From Lewinellaceae bacterium (lineage in GTDB: Bacteria > Bacteroidota > Bacteroidia > Chitinophagales > Saprospiraceae): a DNA stretch of 64,000 bases. The DNA lies in assembly GCA_016713985.1 (NCBI GenBank), contig JADJOD010000025.1:1-64000 (forward strand), written 5' to 3'. Each line of letters starts with the position of its first letter. Positions within the stretch are counted from its first letter, which is position 1. This document shows, piece by piece, positions 39,580-48,228 of the stretch. The position numbers and the translations under genes were made by a program. The notes below the pieces were generated by a model. That model did no database searches. It had not been told where the DNA came from and saw only the letters and a list, made by a program, of their open reading frames with translations.

Positions 39580-39656
39580 CGGGATGTAGCGCAGCCCGGT
39601 AGCGCGCGTCGTTCGGGACGACGAGGTCGCTGGTTCGAATCCAGTCATCCCGACCA
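39580..39656 (+). tRNA. tRNA-Pro (anticodon CGG)
   Basis: Acceptor CGGGATG / CATCCCG, anticodon stem CGTCG / CGACG with loop TTCGGGA (anticodon CGG, reads CCG), T-arm CTGGTTCGAATCCAG, discriminator A and encoded CCA at 39654-39656. It lies 31 nt after tRNA-Thr, so probably in one transcript. Confidence 0.96.
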
Positions 39657-39710
39657 AAAAGGTCGAGGCGTTTTTCCGCCAACCTTCCGACCTGCTCAAA
39701 TTTCCCTGGG

Positions 39711-39741
39711 GGCTGCCTGTATTTGCGGGTAGCCTTTTTTT
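39711..39741 (+). terminator. terminator of the tRNA transcript
   Basis: GGCTGCCTGT pairs with GCGGGTAGCC through G-U pairs around loop ATTT, followed by seven T. It ends just before the tatD gene. Confidence 0.75.
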
Positions 39742-39775
39742 ATTGCTCCTCCAATTCCAGCAAAGACACCGCAAC

Positions 39776-40546
39776 ATGAGGCAACTGATCGACACCCACG
39801 CCCACCTCTACTCCCCCAAATTTGACAACGACCGGCCCGACATGGTGCGCCGGGCTATTGCCCAGGGCGTCGTGCGTATGTACCTGCCCAACATCGACTC
39901 GGAATCCATTCAACCGATGCTGGATCTGGAAGCGGCGTTCCCAGAACATTGTTTTGCCATGATGGGCCTGCATCCCGGCCACGTGCAGCCGGACACCTGG
40001 GAACAGGAGCTGGCGCTGGTGGAAAAATGGCTCGCCGAACGCGCCTGGGCAGGGGTGGGTGAGACCGGTATCGATCTTTATTGGGACAAAAGCACTCTCG
40101 AAATCCAGAAAAAATCATTTGCGCGCCAGATCGAATGGGCCAAAGACCTGGACCTGCCGGTCATCATTCACTCGCGGGAAAGCAACGAAGAATGCTTAGA
40201 ACTGGTGAAAAACGGCCAGGACGGGCGCCTGCGGGGTATTTTCCATTGTTTTTCCGGCACCCTGGAGCAGGCGCAACGTATGATCGACCTGGGTTTTATG
40301 CTCGGCATCGGCGGTACACTCACCTATGCCAAATCGGAATTGCCGGAGGTGCTGCGCGAGGTGCCGCTTGAATCCATCGTGCTCGAAACGGATTCGCCGT
40401 ATTTGCCCCCGGTTCCCAATCGCGGCAAACGCAACGAAAGCGCCTACGTGGCGCTGGTGGCGGAAAAGTTATCGGAAGTAAAGGTGTTGCCGCTGGAAAA
40501 AATTGCCCGCGTTACTACCGCCAATGCGCTCCGGATGTTCGGATAG
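39776..40546 (+). CDS. tatD: TatD-family metal-dependent hydrolase
   Basis: 256 residues from ATG 39776 (MRQLIDTHAHLYSPKFDND). It has all TatD landmarks: THAH (metal site), FAMMGLHPGHV, GVGETGIDLYWD, PVIIHSRESNEE, GIFHCFSGTLEQA and VLETDSPYLPPVPNRGKRNE. TatD enzymes are cytoplasmic, two-metal nucleases (3'-5' exonuclease on DNA/RNA, AP sites). An in-frame start at 39743 lies at the tRNA terminator and is unlikely. Its stop overlaps the first base of a long inverted repeat. Confidence 0.93.
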   Translation: MRQLIDTHAHLYSPKFDNDRPDMVRRAIAQGVVRMYLPNIDSESIQPMLDLEAAFPEHCFAMMGLHPGHVQPDTWEQELALVEKWLAERAWAGVGETGIDLYWDKSTLEIQKKSFARQIEWAKDLDLPVIIHSRESNEECLELVKNGQDGRLRGIFHCFSGTLEQAQRMIDLGFMLGIGGTLTYAKSELPEVLREVPLESIVLETDSPYLPPVPNRGKRNESAYVALVAEKLSEVKVLPLEKIARVTTANALRMFG

Positions 40547-40614
40547 GTGTGGCATGAATTATTTGTGTAAAAATTTGAAAATCAAATTTTTACACAAAAT
40601 ATTCATGCCACACC
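40546..40614. repeat. 33-bp inverted repeat with 3-nt loop between convergent genes
   Basis: Arms 40546-40578 and 40582-40614 are reverse complements with about two mismatches (outer part GGTGTGGCATGAAT, inner part TGTGTAAAAATTTGA). It sits between the ends of tatD and the TonB-type barrel, so it fits a two-way terminator, but it is longer than most. Confidence 0.85.
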
Positions 40615-40626
40615 TACGTAATTTCA

Positions 40627-43491
40627 TCAATCTCTCCATCTTCCCGGACCGAAACCTTCCTCCCTGGCGGGGGTTTGGGCGGCTTGTTTTCCCGTGTTGA
40701 AATTCCGCAGATTATACGTGAACGAGAGCATGACAAATTGTTGCAAGGCATTGGTTTGCAGGTCTTCCACGTACGTTTCCGTTATGTTGCGCGTGATGTT
40801 CCGGTTTTGGTTCAACAAGTCGTTGATGGCCAAGGTGATCTCTCCACGTTCGTTTTTAAACACTTTTTTGCCCACCGCCAGGTTCCAGAGCCAGTAATTC
40901 TGGTTGTAGCTGTCCGACAGGCCGGAATAGAGTTGGTGGTTCAGGTCGGTGCGCAGCACAAAACCTTCAAAAACGATCCAGTTGAACCGCAGGCGCGAGG
41001 TCTGGTTGATGTATTCCGTATTGGTGCCCGATTGCAGGGTGTTGGTCACCTTGCTCCAGCTCGGTCTTGTCGAGATTGTAAAATCTAATTTTTCGCTGAT
41101 GTTGCTGGCAAAGGTGATCCCGGCGCCCACGGTGTTGTTGCGGGCGTAGTTGACCGCGTCGTTGAGCAGGCCGGGTGTACGGGAATAATTGTAGGCCAGG
41201 TCAAGGTTGAGGTTTGTTTTGATCCACTTGACGGGCAGGCCGTAAGAAACGAACGAACGAACGTTCCGGTAACCGTCGAGGTTGACGGGGCGGGAGAGTT
41301 GTGCGCCCGGCTGAACGCCGTATTTGTCTAAGATCGGATTGTCGCTGTTCGCGAGATAGGTGGCGTTGGCGATATGGTCGTTGGTGACGCCACCGCCGAG
41401 CATGGCAAAAAAAGTCGACGACTTTTCCGGGTTGGAAGCCTGGTACCGGATAAAGAGGTTTTGCTGGAAGGCCTGTTTCAACTCGGTGTTGCCCACACTG
41501 AGTTGAAGCGGGTTGCTGTTGTTGACGACATCCTGTAATTGTTCCACCGACGGCAATTGGGTGTTGGTGCGATAAAACAGGCGGATATTGTGCTGTTTAT
41601 CAATATTATAGCGCAGCATGGCGGAAGGCATGACGTTAAAAAACGTCTGCTTGAATTGCAAGGGCTGCGGGAATGTTTTGTCGTTGGCGAGTTCGGCCCA
41701 TTGCGCATTCACCCGCGCGTTGAAATTCAGGTCGCGTTCCTTGCTGAAATTGTAACCGGCGCCGGTCTGCTGGGTGATGTAATCGTTGGAAAAAACGTTG
41801 GTGAGCGTTTCGTTGAGTTGGGTATATCCCCCGTCGGGTGCAAAAAAATCATAGGTTTGTTTGTCCGACGATTCCTGCTGATAGCTGGCGCGGTAGTTGA
41901 GCAACAATTGGCTGTTTTCGCCGATCGGTTCGGTGTATTCCACGTTTCCGGCGGTATTCCAGCTGTTGACGTCCAGCCGGGTGATCTGGTCGAGGCTGTC
42001 GGTAAACGTTTGCCCGGAAAAATAAGCGTCTGTGGAACGCAGGCTGCTGTTGCCGTTTTTGGGAGCGTAACCGGTGCTGAAATCGAGGGAAACCGTGCGG
42101 CCCTTTTTCCGGAATTTATGCCGCCAGAGCAGGGTATTGTTAAAATTCAATCCCGTGAGGTCGGAGAAATAGGCGTTGTCCGTGCTGCTCAGCAGGAGTT
42201 GATCGAGTGTGGTTTGCCCCAGCGTGGCGGAGAGGCCTTCATTTTGCTGTACCGTCAGGCGCGGGCGAATAAGCAGCGAGTTGGCGCTGTCGAATTTGAA
42301 TTCCAGCCGCGCATTGAAGCGGTGGTTGATATTATCGCTGTTGGTCAGTTGATTTTCGGTGTATGTTTCCGCGAATTCGCCGTTGTTGAGAAATTGCCGG
42401 AAGGTGAGTTCTTCCGCGTCGCTGTTGCTTTTGTTAAAAAAATAACTCGCGTTCATGTCGACCTTTTCTCCCCATTTGTCCGAATAATTGAGCCCTACGG
42501 CGTGTGTTGTAGCGATACCACCCTGTGGGCGCACCAAAAAATCGCCACCGCCACCGCGCCCGCCGCCACCGGGACCGCCCTGGCCGCCGCCCATCTGGCC
42601 ACGCCCGCGACCACCGCCGCCACCCTGGCCGCCACCCATCGCGCCGAGAATATCGTCGGCTGCAAAATTCTGGATATTGATGTTGTTGCTCATGCCGATC
42701 AGGGAAATACGCCGGCTGCCGTCGAAATAACTGAGGTTGCCGCCGGCCTGGTATTTATCTTCATAACCGTAGCCGGCGTATACTTTCCCGAACTGGCCGT
42801 TGCGCATACCTGATTTTGTGACGATATTGATCGTTTTAACGGTATTTCCGTCGTTAAAGCCGGTAAATTGCGACTGCTCGCTCTGCTGGTCGAATATCTG
42901 TATTTTATCGATGATCTCTGCCGGCAGGTTTTTGAGCGCGGCAGTGGGATCGTTGCCAAAAAAGGGTTTGCCGTCTACCAGTACCTGTCCCACGTTTTCG
43001 CCCTGCGCCTTGAGGGTGCCGTTTTCCACGGTCACAGTGGGCAGTTTTTCCACCAGTTCGTCGGCATTGGCGTCTTTCATCATTTTAAATGCCGCAGAAT
43101 TAAACTCCGTGGTATCGCCCTTCTGTTGCGCCAGCGGGACGGTGCTTTTGACGTCGACACCCTGGAGCAGCACGGCATCCGGAACCAAAGTAATTGTACC
43201 GAGCTGGATATCCGCCGTGGAAAGGGTGACCTGTTTTTTGAAGTTTTCAAAACCCAGCATACTCACCACCACGTTGTATCCACCTTTGCCGATACCTTGC
43301 AGGCTGAAGGATCCGTCGGCTCCGCTGGCTGTACTTTTCACCGGTTCGCCCCAGGGATGCTGCAACGCGACGGTTGCTCCCGGAAGCGGGCTGTTTTTAT
43401 CGTCGGTCACCGCGCCTTTGATCGTAAAGATCTGTGCATCAAGCCAATGGCTAATAAAAAGGAGAGCCGCTATCGCCGCAAGTCGTTTCAT
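40627..43491 (-). CDS. TonB-receptor-like outer-membrane beta-barrel protein (OMP_b-brl_3 type)
   Basis: 954 residues, intact. Signal peptide (MKRLAAIAALLFISHWLDAQ), CarboxypepD-regulatory-like domain (IKGAVTDDKNSPLPGATVAL), plug domain (LVEKLPTVTVENGTLKAQGE, QVLVDGKPFFGNDPTAALKN, KTINIVTKSGMRNGQFGKVY), then a large barrel. A Gly-rich insert of about 45 residues (GGGQGGGGGRGRGQMGGGQG and on), probably a surface loop, lies near residue 285. Such proteins are related to TonB receptors but their substrates are mostly unknown. It lies 46 bp downstream of the DUF4890-like gene, so the two form an operon opposite the LytS/LytTR pair. Confidence 0.88.
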   Translation of the reverse strand: MKRLAAIAALLFISHWLDAQIFTIKGAVTDDKNSPLPGATVALQHPWGEPVKSTASGADGSFSLQGIGKGGYNVVVSMLGFENFKKQVTLSTADIQLGTITLVPDAVLLQGVDVKSTVPLAQQKGDTTEFNSAAFKMMKDANADELVEKLPTVTVENGTLKAQGENVGQVLVDGKPFFGNDPTAALKNLPAEIIDKIQIFDQQSEQSQFTGFNDGNTVKTINIVTKSGMRNGQFGKVYAGYGYEDKYQAGGNLSYFDGSRRISLIGMSNNINIQNFAADDILGAMGGGQGGGGGRGRGQMGGGQGGPGGGGRGGGGDFLVRPQGGIATTHAVGLNYSDKWGEKVDMNASYFFNKSNSDAEELTFRQFLNNGEFAETYTENQLTNSDNINHRFNARLEFKFDSANSLLIRPRLTVQQNEGLSATLGQTTLDQLLLSSTDNAYFSDLTGLNFNNTLLWRHKFRKKGRTVSLDFSTGYAPKNGNSSLRSTDAYFSGQTFTDSLDQITRLDVNSWNTAGNVEYTEPIGENSQLLLNYRASYQQESSDKQTYDFFAPDGGYTQLNETLTNVFSNDYITQQTGAGYNFSKERDLNFNARVNAQWAELANDKTFPQPLQFKQTFFNVMPSAMLRYNIDKQHNIRLFYRTNTQLPSVEQLQDVVNNSNPLQLSVGNTELKQAFQQNLFIRYQASNPEKSSTFFAMLGGGVTNDHIANATYLANSDNPILDKYGVQPGAQLSRPVNLDGYRNVRSFVSYGLPVKWIKTNLNLDLAYNYSRTPGLLNDAVNYARNNTVGAGITFASNISEKLDFTISTRPSWSKVTNTLQSGTNTEYINQTSRLRFNWIVFEGFVLRTDLNHQLYSGLSDSYNQNYWLWNLAVGKKVFKNERGEITLAINDLLNQNRNITRNITETYVEDLQTNALQQFVMLSFTYNLRNFNTGKQAAQTPAREEGFGPGRWRD

Positions 43492-43537
43492 GGTTGAATT
43501 TTTTTGCAGGGGTTTTTACACCCAAATTTTGAAATAT

Positions 43538-43963
43538 TTACTGCCCGTTTCCCGGAGCCGCCTCTTTTTTGCCGTCTTTCGGTTTGCCACCCCAGCCGGG
43601 CCGGTTGTTTTTCATTTCTTCACGAATCTTGAGCCATTGCTGCCACTGCTCCCCGGTGAGCACCGTTTGCAGTTCCTTGTCCTGTTCTTCCCGGATGGTG
43701 GTCATGGCTGCACGCATGGCATCCCGGTCGCCGTCGGCTTTATCCCGGGTTTCCTTCATTTTGGCGGCGTATTTCAAGTTGATTTCTTTGACTTTGGCGG
43801 CCTGCGCCTCGGAAAGCGACAGTTTTTCGGTCATGTTGGCCGTTTGTTGTTCGGCGCGTTTTTCGGGGTCCATACCCCTACCCTCGCCGGGTTGAGCCTG
43901 AATGATGGTGCAGCAGCCCAGTACAAAACAGGCCGGTAAAAAGAATTGGAGGATGGTACGCAT
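43538..43963 (-). CDS. DUF4890/Spy-like secreted helical protein
   Basis: 141 residues from ATG 43963 (MRTILQFFLPACFVLGCCTI, signal peptide). The mature part is a charged helical hairpin with the Spy/CpxP-like pattern (MTEKLSLSEAQAAKVKEINL, QDKELQTVLTGEQWQQWLKI) and a Gly/Lys-rich tail. Spy-type proteins are periplasmic chaperones or envelope-stress sensors; Bacteroidota DUF4890 members are uncharacterised. First gene of a two-gene unit with the beta-barrel gene and divergent from the histidine kinase, which may control it. Confidence 0.75.
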   Translation of the reverse strand: MRTILQFFLPACFVLGCCTIIQAQPGEGRGMDPEKRAEQQTANMTEKLSLSEAQAAKVKEINLKYAAKMKETRDKADGDRDAMRAAMTTIREEQDKELQTVLTGEQWQQWLKIREEMKNNRPGWGGKPKDGKKEAAPGNGQ

Positions 43964-44245
43964 GTGTGTTGTAAATGATTGGTTAGAAAAAAAATCCACG
44001 CCAGGGCGCAAAAAAAAAGGGAGAAGACGCAAAAAATGAGTTTTCAACGCATTGTTACTTTGCGAAATCTTTGCGGCTTTGCGTGAAATAAAGCGCAAGT
44101 CAGACAACGCAAAGGTGCAAGCTGTTCGGGCTGGCGGCAACTATATTCAATGAACGCGGGTATTTTGCCCATGAAACCGGCCAATACGTTTCATGGATGC
44201 CGCCGCCGGTTTCGCGGTAAAAATGACGCGTTTGATTGAGAATTG

Positions 44246-44276
44246 TTGGGAGAACGGCTGCTGCAACCCACCTTTG
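44246..44276 (+). promoter_or_regulatory. promoter for the LytS-type kinase
   Basis: TTG (44246-44248) and CACCTTTG (44269-44276, one mismatch to TAnnTTTG) are 20 bp apart. The ATG is only 5 bases past the box, so the transcript may be leaderless or nearly so. Confidence 0.45.
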
Positions 44277-44280
44277 CGGC

Positions 44281-45333
44281 ATGAATTTTCCGAAAAAAAA
44301 TACCTGGCTGCAAATTCTGTTCTGGGGCAGTTTGTGGGTGCTGGTGCCCCTGTTGCTGACCGGCAACCTCGAAAACATCGACCGGCACGTGGTGCGCAGC
44401 GCGGTGGTGTGGGCGGGAATCATACTCGTGGTGTGGCTGAATGCGGAAGTATTGCTGCCGAAGTTGTATTTTAATAAAAAACAGGCGGCTTATGTGGCGG
44501 CAGGGCTGGCCTTAGTGGTGGCCGTTACCCTGCTGATCGACTGGGACGGTGCGCCCTGGGCGGAATATTTTAACCGTCCGCCGGATCGCAGCAGGGGCGG
44601 CGGCGGCAAACCCAATTCCGGCGGGTTTCGCGGGTTCAAATACATGGGTATGGCCATGCCTTTTTTTACCGCCCTGATTGGCAGCGCCTTGTTCGAAATC
44701 GCCGGTTTTGCCAACCGGAAAGAAAAAGAAGCCACCGAATTCCGCAGCGAAAAATTAGAAGCCGAACTGAAGTTTCTGAAATCGCAGATCAACCCCCATT
44801 TCCTGTTCAACGCCCTCAACAATATTTATACACTCACGATCCTCAAATCCGACCAGGCGCCCGGCAACCTGCTCAAACTTTCCGGCATGTTGCGCTATAT
44901 GTTGTACGAGTGCAAGGCCGACCGTGTGCCGCTGCAAAAAGAGATCGAATACCTGCGGCACTTCATCGACCTGCATTTGTTAAAAGACAGCCGCGGCCTG
45001 AACGTGGAAACGGACTTCGACGAAAGCCGGCCCAAGTTGTCCGTCGCCCCCATGTTACTCATTCCTTTTGTAGAGAATGCGTTCAAACACAGCAAAATAG
45101 AAGACCTTGTGCACGGCTGGATCAAAATTTCATTACACACAACCGACGATCATCTCCTGTTCCGGGTGCAAAACAGCGTGCCCGAAACGGCGTTCAGCAA
45201 AGACCAGGCGGGTGGAATCGGCCTGAAAAACGTACGCCGCCAACTGGAACTTTTGTATCCCGGCCGCCACGAACTGAGCATCGAACCCGGGCCGGACACT
45301 TTTTCAATCACCCTCCAAATCGACCTGCCATGA
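44281..45333 (+). CDS. LytS/YehU-type sensor histidine kinase
   Basis: 350 residues from ATG 44281 (MNFPKKNTWLQILFWGSLWV). It has four membrane segments in the first about 155 residues, with a Gly/Arg-rich loop (PDRSRGGGGKPNSGGFRG). A His_kinase domain follows: LKSQINPHFLFNALNNIYTL (phospho-His in NPHFLFN), then an HATPase region (PMLLIPFVENAFKHSKIE, GGIGLKNVRRQLELLYPG). It autophosphorylates and passes phosphate to the regulator encoded next, with which it overlaps by four bases (ATGA). Signal unknown. Confidence 0.93.
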   Translation: MNFPKKNTWLQILFWGSLWVLVPLLLTGNLENIDRHVVRSAVVWAGIILVVWLNAEVLLPKLYFNKKQAAYVAAGLALVVAVTLLIDWDGAPWAEYFNRPPDRSRGGGGKPNSGGFRGFKYMGMAMPFFTALIGSALFEIAGFANRKEKEATEFRSEKLEAELKFLKSQINPHFLFNALNNIYTLTILKSDQAPGNLLKLSGMLRYMLYECKADRVPLQKEIEYLRHFIDLHLLKDSRGLNVETDFDESRPKLSVAPMLLIPFVENAFKHSKIEDLVHGWIKISLHTTDDHLLFRVQNSVPETAFSKDQAGGIGLKNVRRQLELLYPGRHELSIEPGPDTFSITLQIDLP

Positions 45334-46043
45334 ACCCCGTCCGCTGCCTCGTGGTCGACGACGAAGAACTCGCGCGCGTACTGCTCGAAAATTTTATCGG
45401 GCGGGTGCCCGGACTCGTTTTGGAAGCCCAATGCACCAATCCGCTCGAAGCAATGGCCGTGCTCCGGCAGCGGCCCGTCGACCTGCTTTTTCTCGACATC
45501 CAGATGCCCGAACTGACGGGTATCGAGTTTCTGCGCACCCTCCAGCAAAAACCCGTGGTGGTTTTTACCACGGCCTACGCCGATTATGCCCTCGAAGGTT
45601 ATACCCTCGACGTGACGGACTACCTGCTCAAACCCTTCAGTTTTGAACGTTTTCTGCAGGCCGTGAACAAAGCCATCGCCGCCCTGCAGGCCAAAACGGC
45701 CGTCGAACGCCCTGCCGCCGAAACGCCGCCGCCGGACAAAGATCATATCTTAGTAAAAGCCGACCACAAGGTGCACCGGCTCAAATTCGACGACATTTTG
45801 TACATCCAGAGTATGCGAGAATACGTGGCGTTCCACACGCCTGCCGGGCGTATCCTGTCCCTGAACTCGCTCAAAAACCTCGAAGAAGAACTTCCCGCCG
45901 ACCGTTTTATCCGTATCCACAAATCGTACATCGCCGCCATCGGCAAAATCGCGACGCTGGAAGGCAATACGCTGCACGTGGGAAAGGAAAAGTTGCCGGT
46001 GGGGGCGATGTATCGGGAGGGGTTGGTGGGGAGGGTGTTTTAG
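45330..46043 (+). CDS. LytTR-type response regulator
   Basis: 237 residues. Receiver domain 1-120: VVDDEELAR, phospho-acceptor Asp in LLFLDIQMPELTG, Thr/Lys in VFTTAYADYALEGY and DYLLKPFSFERF. LytTR DNA-binding domain about 140-237: ILVKADHKVHRLKFDDILYI, MREYVAFHTPAGRILSLNSL, FIRIHKSYIAAIGKIATLEG. Cytoplasmic partner of the kinase upstream (ATGA overlap). Nearby divergent genes for the DUF4890-type protein and the beta-barrel are plausible targets. Confidence 0.94.
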   Translation: MNPVRCLVVDDEELARVLLENFIGRVPGLVLEAQCTNPLEAMAVLRQRPVDLLFLDIQMPELTGIEFLRTLQQKPVVVFTTAYADYALEGYTLDVTDYLLKPFSFERFLQAVNKAIAALQAKTAVERPAAETPPPDKDHILVKADHKVHRLKFDDILYIQSMREYVAFHTPAGRILSLNSLKNLEEELPADRFIRIHKSYIAAIGKIATLEGNTLHVGKEKLPVGAMYREGLVGRVF

Positions 46044-46047
46044 AAGG

Positions 46048-47008
46048 TTATATCCCCACCCGATACAGCACCCGCTCAAACAACACCCACGCCGTCCCAT
46101 CCGCCGTAGTAAGGCACTGATTGTCAGCATACTGCAAAAAGAGGCTGCGGTTGTTTTTGTTGGAAAGTTTGAAGCGGGCCGTTTGTTTGCCGGCTGTAAG
46201 TGCGAGTACCCGCATTTCGATGTACCTGAGGTTGGGGTAAGCCATTTTATAATCAAGCACTTCGTGGGTGAGCAGGGTCAGCCGGGCGTTTTCGTCCGAG
46301 ATCAGGTCGTTTTCGGGTTGTTCGGCAGGGTACGACGCACCTTTGCGCAGCCCGTAGCGAGCGACGGCCTGTTCGATATCTTCGTCGTTCCACAGGTGCC
46401 AGGCCTGGGCGGGTTGGCCCTGAAAATCCAGCATCAGGAAGTGGAGGTTCCACACCTGGAGCACGTAAGCGGTCCGGCTTTTTCCGGCGGCTTTTTGCAG
46501 GGCTTCGTCGTAGGCGAGCACCTGTTCGTCGTAGGTGAGCTGGTCCATCTTATTTTGGGGAAGGAAGTTTTTCAGGTCCACTTGTTGCCACTCTTTTACA
46601 AGCTGCAGGTCGTCTGGGTCCAGCGTTTTTACGACGTTGCTTAACAGGAGGCCCAGTTTGCCGTCGTTTTCCCACCAGAAACCCGGAGTATCCGCCCATT
46701 GGCAGTCCGGCATTTCCACTTTCCGTTGCGCCCGCCCCGCAGCGTCCAGGCGCAGCAATTGGTACGGCATTTTTTCGGGTGTGCCCGCCATACCGTAAGC
46801 CAGCACGTAAACGTGTTGTTTATCCGGAGTAATAATAAAGGACTGTGCATAAAAACCCGTGTCCATGGGCACCGGCTCCACCCGGCAGGCGGGGTTGTCC
46901 GTTTGGGGGAATAAGGACTTGCGGGAACTTGTCCTTGTCGCCGGATTTTGTGCCGCACCCGAATAACAGGGAAAGCAGTGACATAAAAAGCAGTTTTTGA
47001 AACAACAT
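46048..47008 (-). pseudogene. hypothetical lipoprotein, one frameshift
   Basis: Starts at 47008 (MLFQKLLFMSLLSLLFGC, lipobox LFGC). After KFPQVLIP the frame changes at a run of five C (about 46912); four C would give IPQTDNPACRVEPVPMDTGF and a continuous protein to 46048, about 320 residues. Here the error is an extra base, unlike most others in the window. The mature part (FIITPDKQHVYVLAYG, CQWADTPGFWWENDGKLG) looks like a propeller-type domain; no family recognised. It lies 54 bp downstream of the anti-sigma gene, so probably belongs to that operon. Confidence 0.6.
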
Positions 47009-47062
47009 TGCCGGAAGGAATTTTTACGGGCAATGTATGCCTTTTTTTTGCGGGCATAGATG

Positions 47063-47641
47063 TCACTTCGTCTGAACAAAAAAATCCATCAGCGCCGGCT
47101 CGTCGCGCAGGGAAGTGCCGGCGGGCGCCTGTTCGAACATAGCGGAGGGAATTTCCGGCGCGGCCGGTTCCCGGGGAAAAAACGGTTCCGGAAGCGCAAT
47201 TACAAGCGCCGGGTTTTCCTGTGGGGCCGCTTTTTCCCGAAAAACAACCCGTTCCCGCCACACCACTTTTTCCCGAAAAAAGGTATCGGTTTGAATCCGG
47301 ACAACGGGTACTGCAACTTCCTGTACCACAGGCGCTTTTAAGAACCATACGACGGCTACGGCGATTGCCAGCACCGCCGCCGCCTGCCAGACGGGCATAC
47401 GCAGCGCCAACACCCCGGACATACTGCGGCGCGGGGCTGTGGCGGCCATCCGGTCGAGCAAACGCGCGCGAAGTGCTGCCGGGGGCAGCGGACCGGTATC
47501 GAGCGCCGGCGCGGCGAGTAACAGGGCGCGCAGGTTTTCGTAGGCGTCGGGCGACATTTCCGCCAGCACGGCTTCCCGTTCGGTTTCTGTCAGTTCGGAA
47601 AAAGTTTTCCGGCTTGCCAGTTTTTCTACTAACTCATTCAT
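47063..47641 (-). CDS. membrane anti-sigma factor (putative)
   Basis: 192 residues from ATG 47641 (MNELVEKLASRKTFSELTET), two bases after the sigma-factor stop. The N-terminal about 75 residues are helical and cytoplasmic (LTETEREAVLAEMSPDAYEN). One membrane segment follows at about 85-103 (AAAVLAIAVAVVWFL), then a periplasmic Pro/Glu-rich tail. There is no zinc HxxxCxxC motif. Its position right after an ECF sigma gene and its topology are what suggest anti-sigma function; sequence alone does not prove it. Confidence 0.65.
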   Translation of the reverse strand: MNELVEKLASRKTFSELTETEREAVLAEMSPDAYENLRALLLAAPALDTGPLPPAALRARLLDRMAATAPRRSMSGVLALRMPVWQAAAVLAIAVAVVWFLKAPVVQEVAVPVVRIQTDTFFREKVVWRERVVFREKAAPQENPALVIALPEPFFPREPAAPEIPSAMFEQAPAGTSLRDEPALMDFFVQTK

Positions 47642-47643
47642 AA

Positions 47644-48213
47644 TCAATATTTAAAAACGGCCATTCGCTCCGACACCTGTTGCAAGGCATAGTGCAGGCG
47701 TGATTTTACGGTTCCTTCCGGGCAGCCGGCAACGGCGGCGATTTCTGCCACGCTGAGTTCTTCCTGGTAGCGCAGTACGAAGCATTGTTTGTGCACTTCG
47801 CTCAGCAGGTCGATGGCCTCCCGCAGACTGGTTTCGAACAGTTGCCGGTCGATCTGATCCGGCAGGTAATACGTCGAAATGTCACCGCCGGGGCGGGTCG
47901 GGTCGAGGTCTTCCGGTTTTTTCCGGCGGTACTCGTTTTTGCACATATTTCCGGCGAGAGTGTACAGCCAGGTTTTGAAGGACCGCCCGGTGTCGAAGGA
48001 TTGTGGTTTTTCGATAATTTTTAAAAACAACTCCTGGGTAAAATCTTCGGCTTTGGCGGCGTCGCGCCAGAGCATACGATAAAAAAAGCGGTGCATCCGC
48101 GCACCATACCGGTCGTACAGCTCGGCGAATGCCCGCTCGTTGCGAAGCGTGATCTCGTGCATCAGCGCCTCGTCCGGAATGTTCCGGTACGTTGTTTTAA
48201 ACCTGTTCAACAC
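47644..48213 (-). CDS. ECF-type RNA polymerase sigma factor
   Basis: 189 residues. Region 2: FAELYDRYGARMHRFFYRML, DAAKAEDFTQELFLKIIEKP, FKTWLYTLAGNMCKNEYRRK. Region 4: LLSEVHKQCFVLRYQEELSV, AEIAAVAGCPEGTVKSRLHY. It directs RNA polymerase to a small regulon, probably released by the anti-sigma factor encoded just downstream. It lies 15 bp after the FGE-like gene. Intact. Confidence 0.92.
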   Translation of the reverse strand: MLNRFKTTYRNIPDEALMHEITLRNERAFAELYDRYGARMHRFFYRMLWRDAAKAEDFTQELFLKIIEKPQSFDTGRSFKTWLYTLAGNMCKNEYRRKKPEDLDPTRPGGDISTYYLPDQIDRQLFETSLREAIDLLSEVHKQCFVLRYQEELSVAEIAAVAGCPEGTVKSRLHYALQQVSERMAVFKY

Positions 48214-48228
48214 CTTGGCCGTAAGGTA

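Noticed and set aside
39477..39656. tRNA genes as attachment site for an island holding the 630-residue gene
   Set aside because: Integration normally uses tRNA 3' ends; the unknown gene is on the 5' side, no duplicated tRNA end was found and there is no integrase.
39514..39795. Minus-strand 93-codon frame containing VGMTGFEPATSSSRTTRATG
   Set aside because: This is the well-known false protein made by translating tRNA genes antisense; it lies over tRNA-Thr and tRNA-Pro.
42488..42730. Pro-rich plus-strand frame
   Set aside because: Antisense of the Gly-rich insert in the TonB-type barrel.
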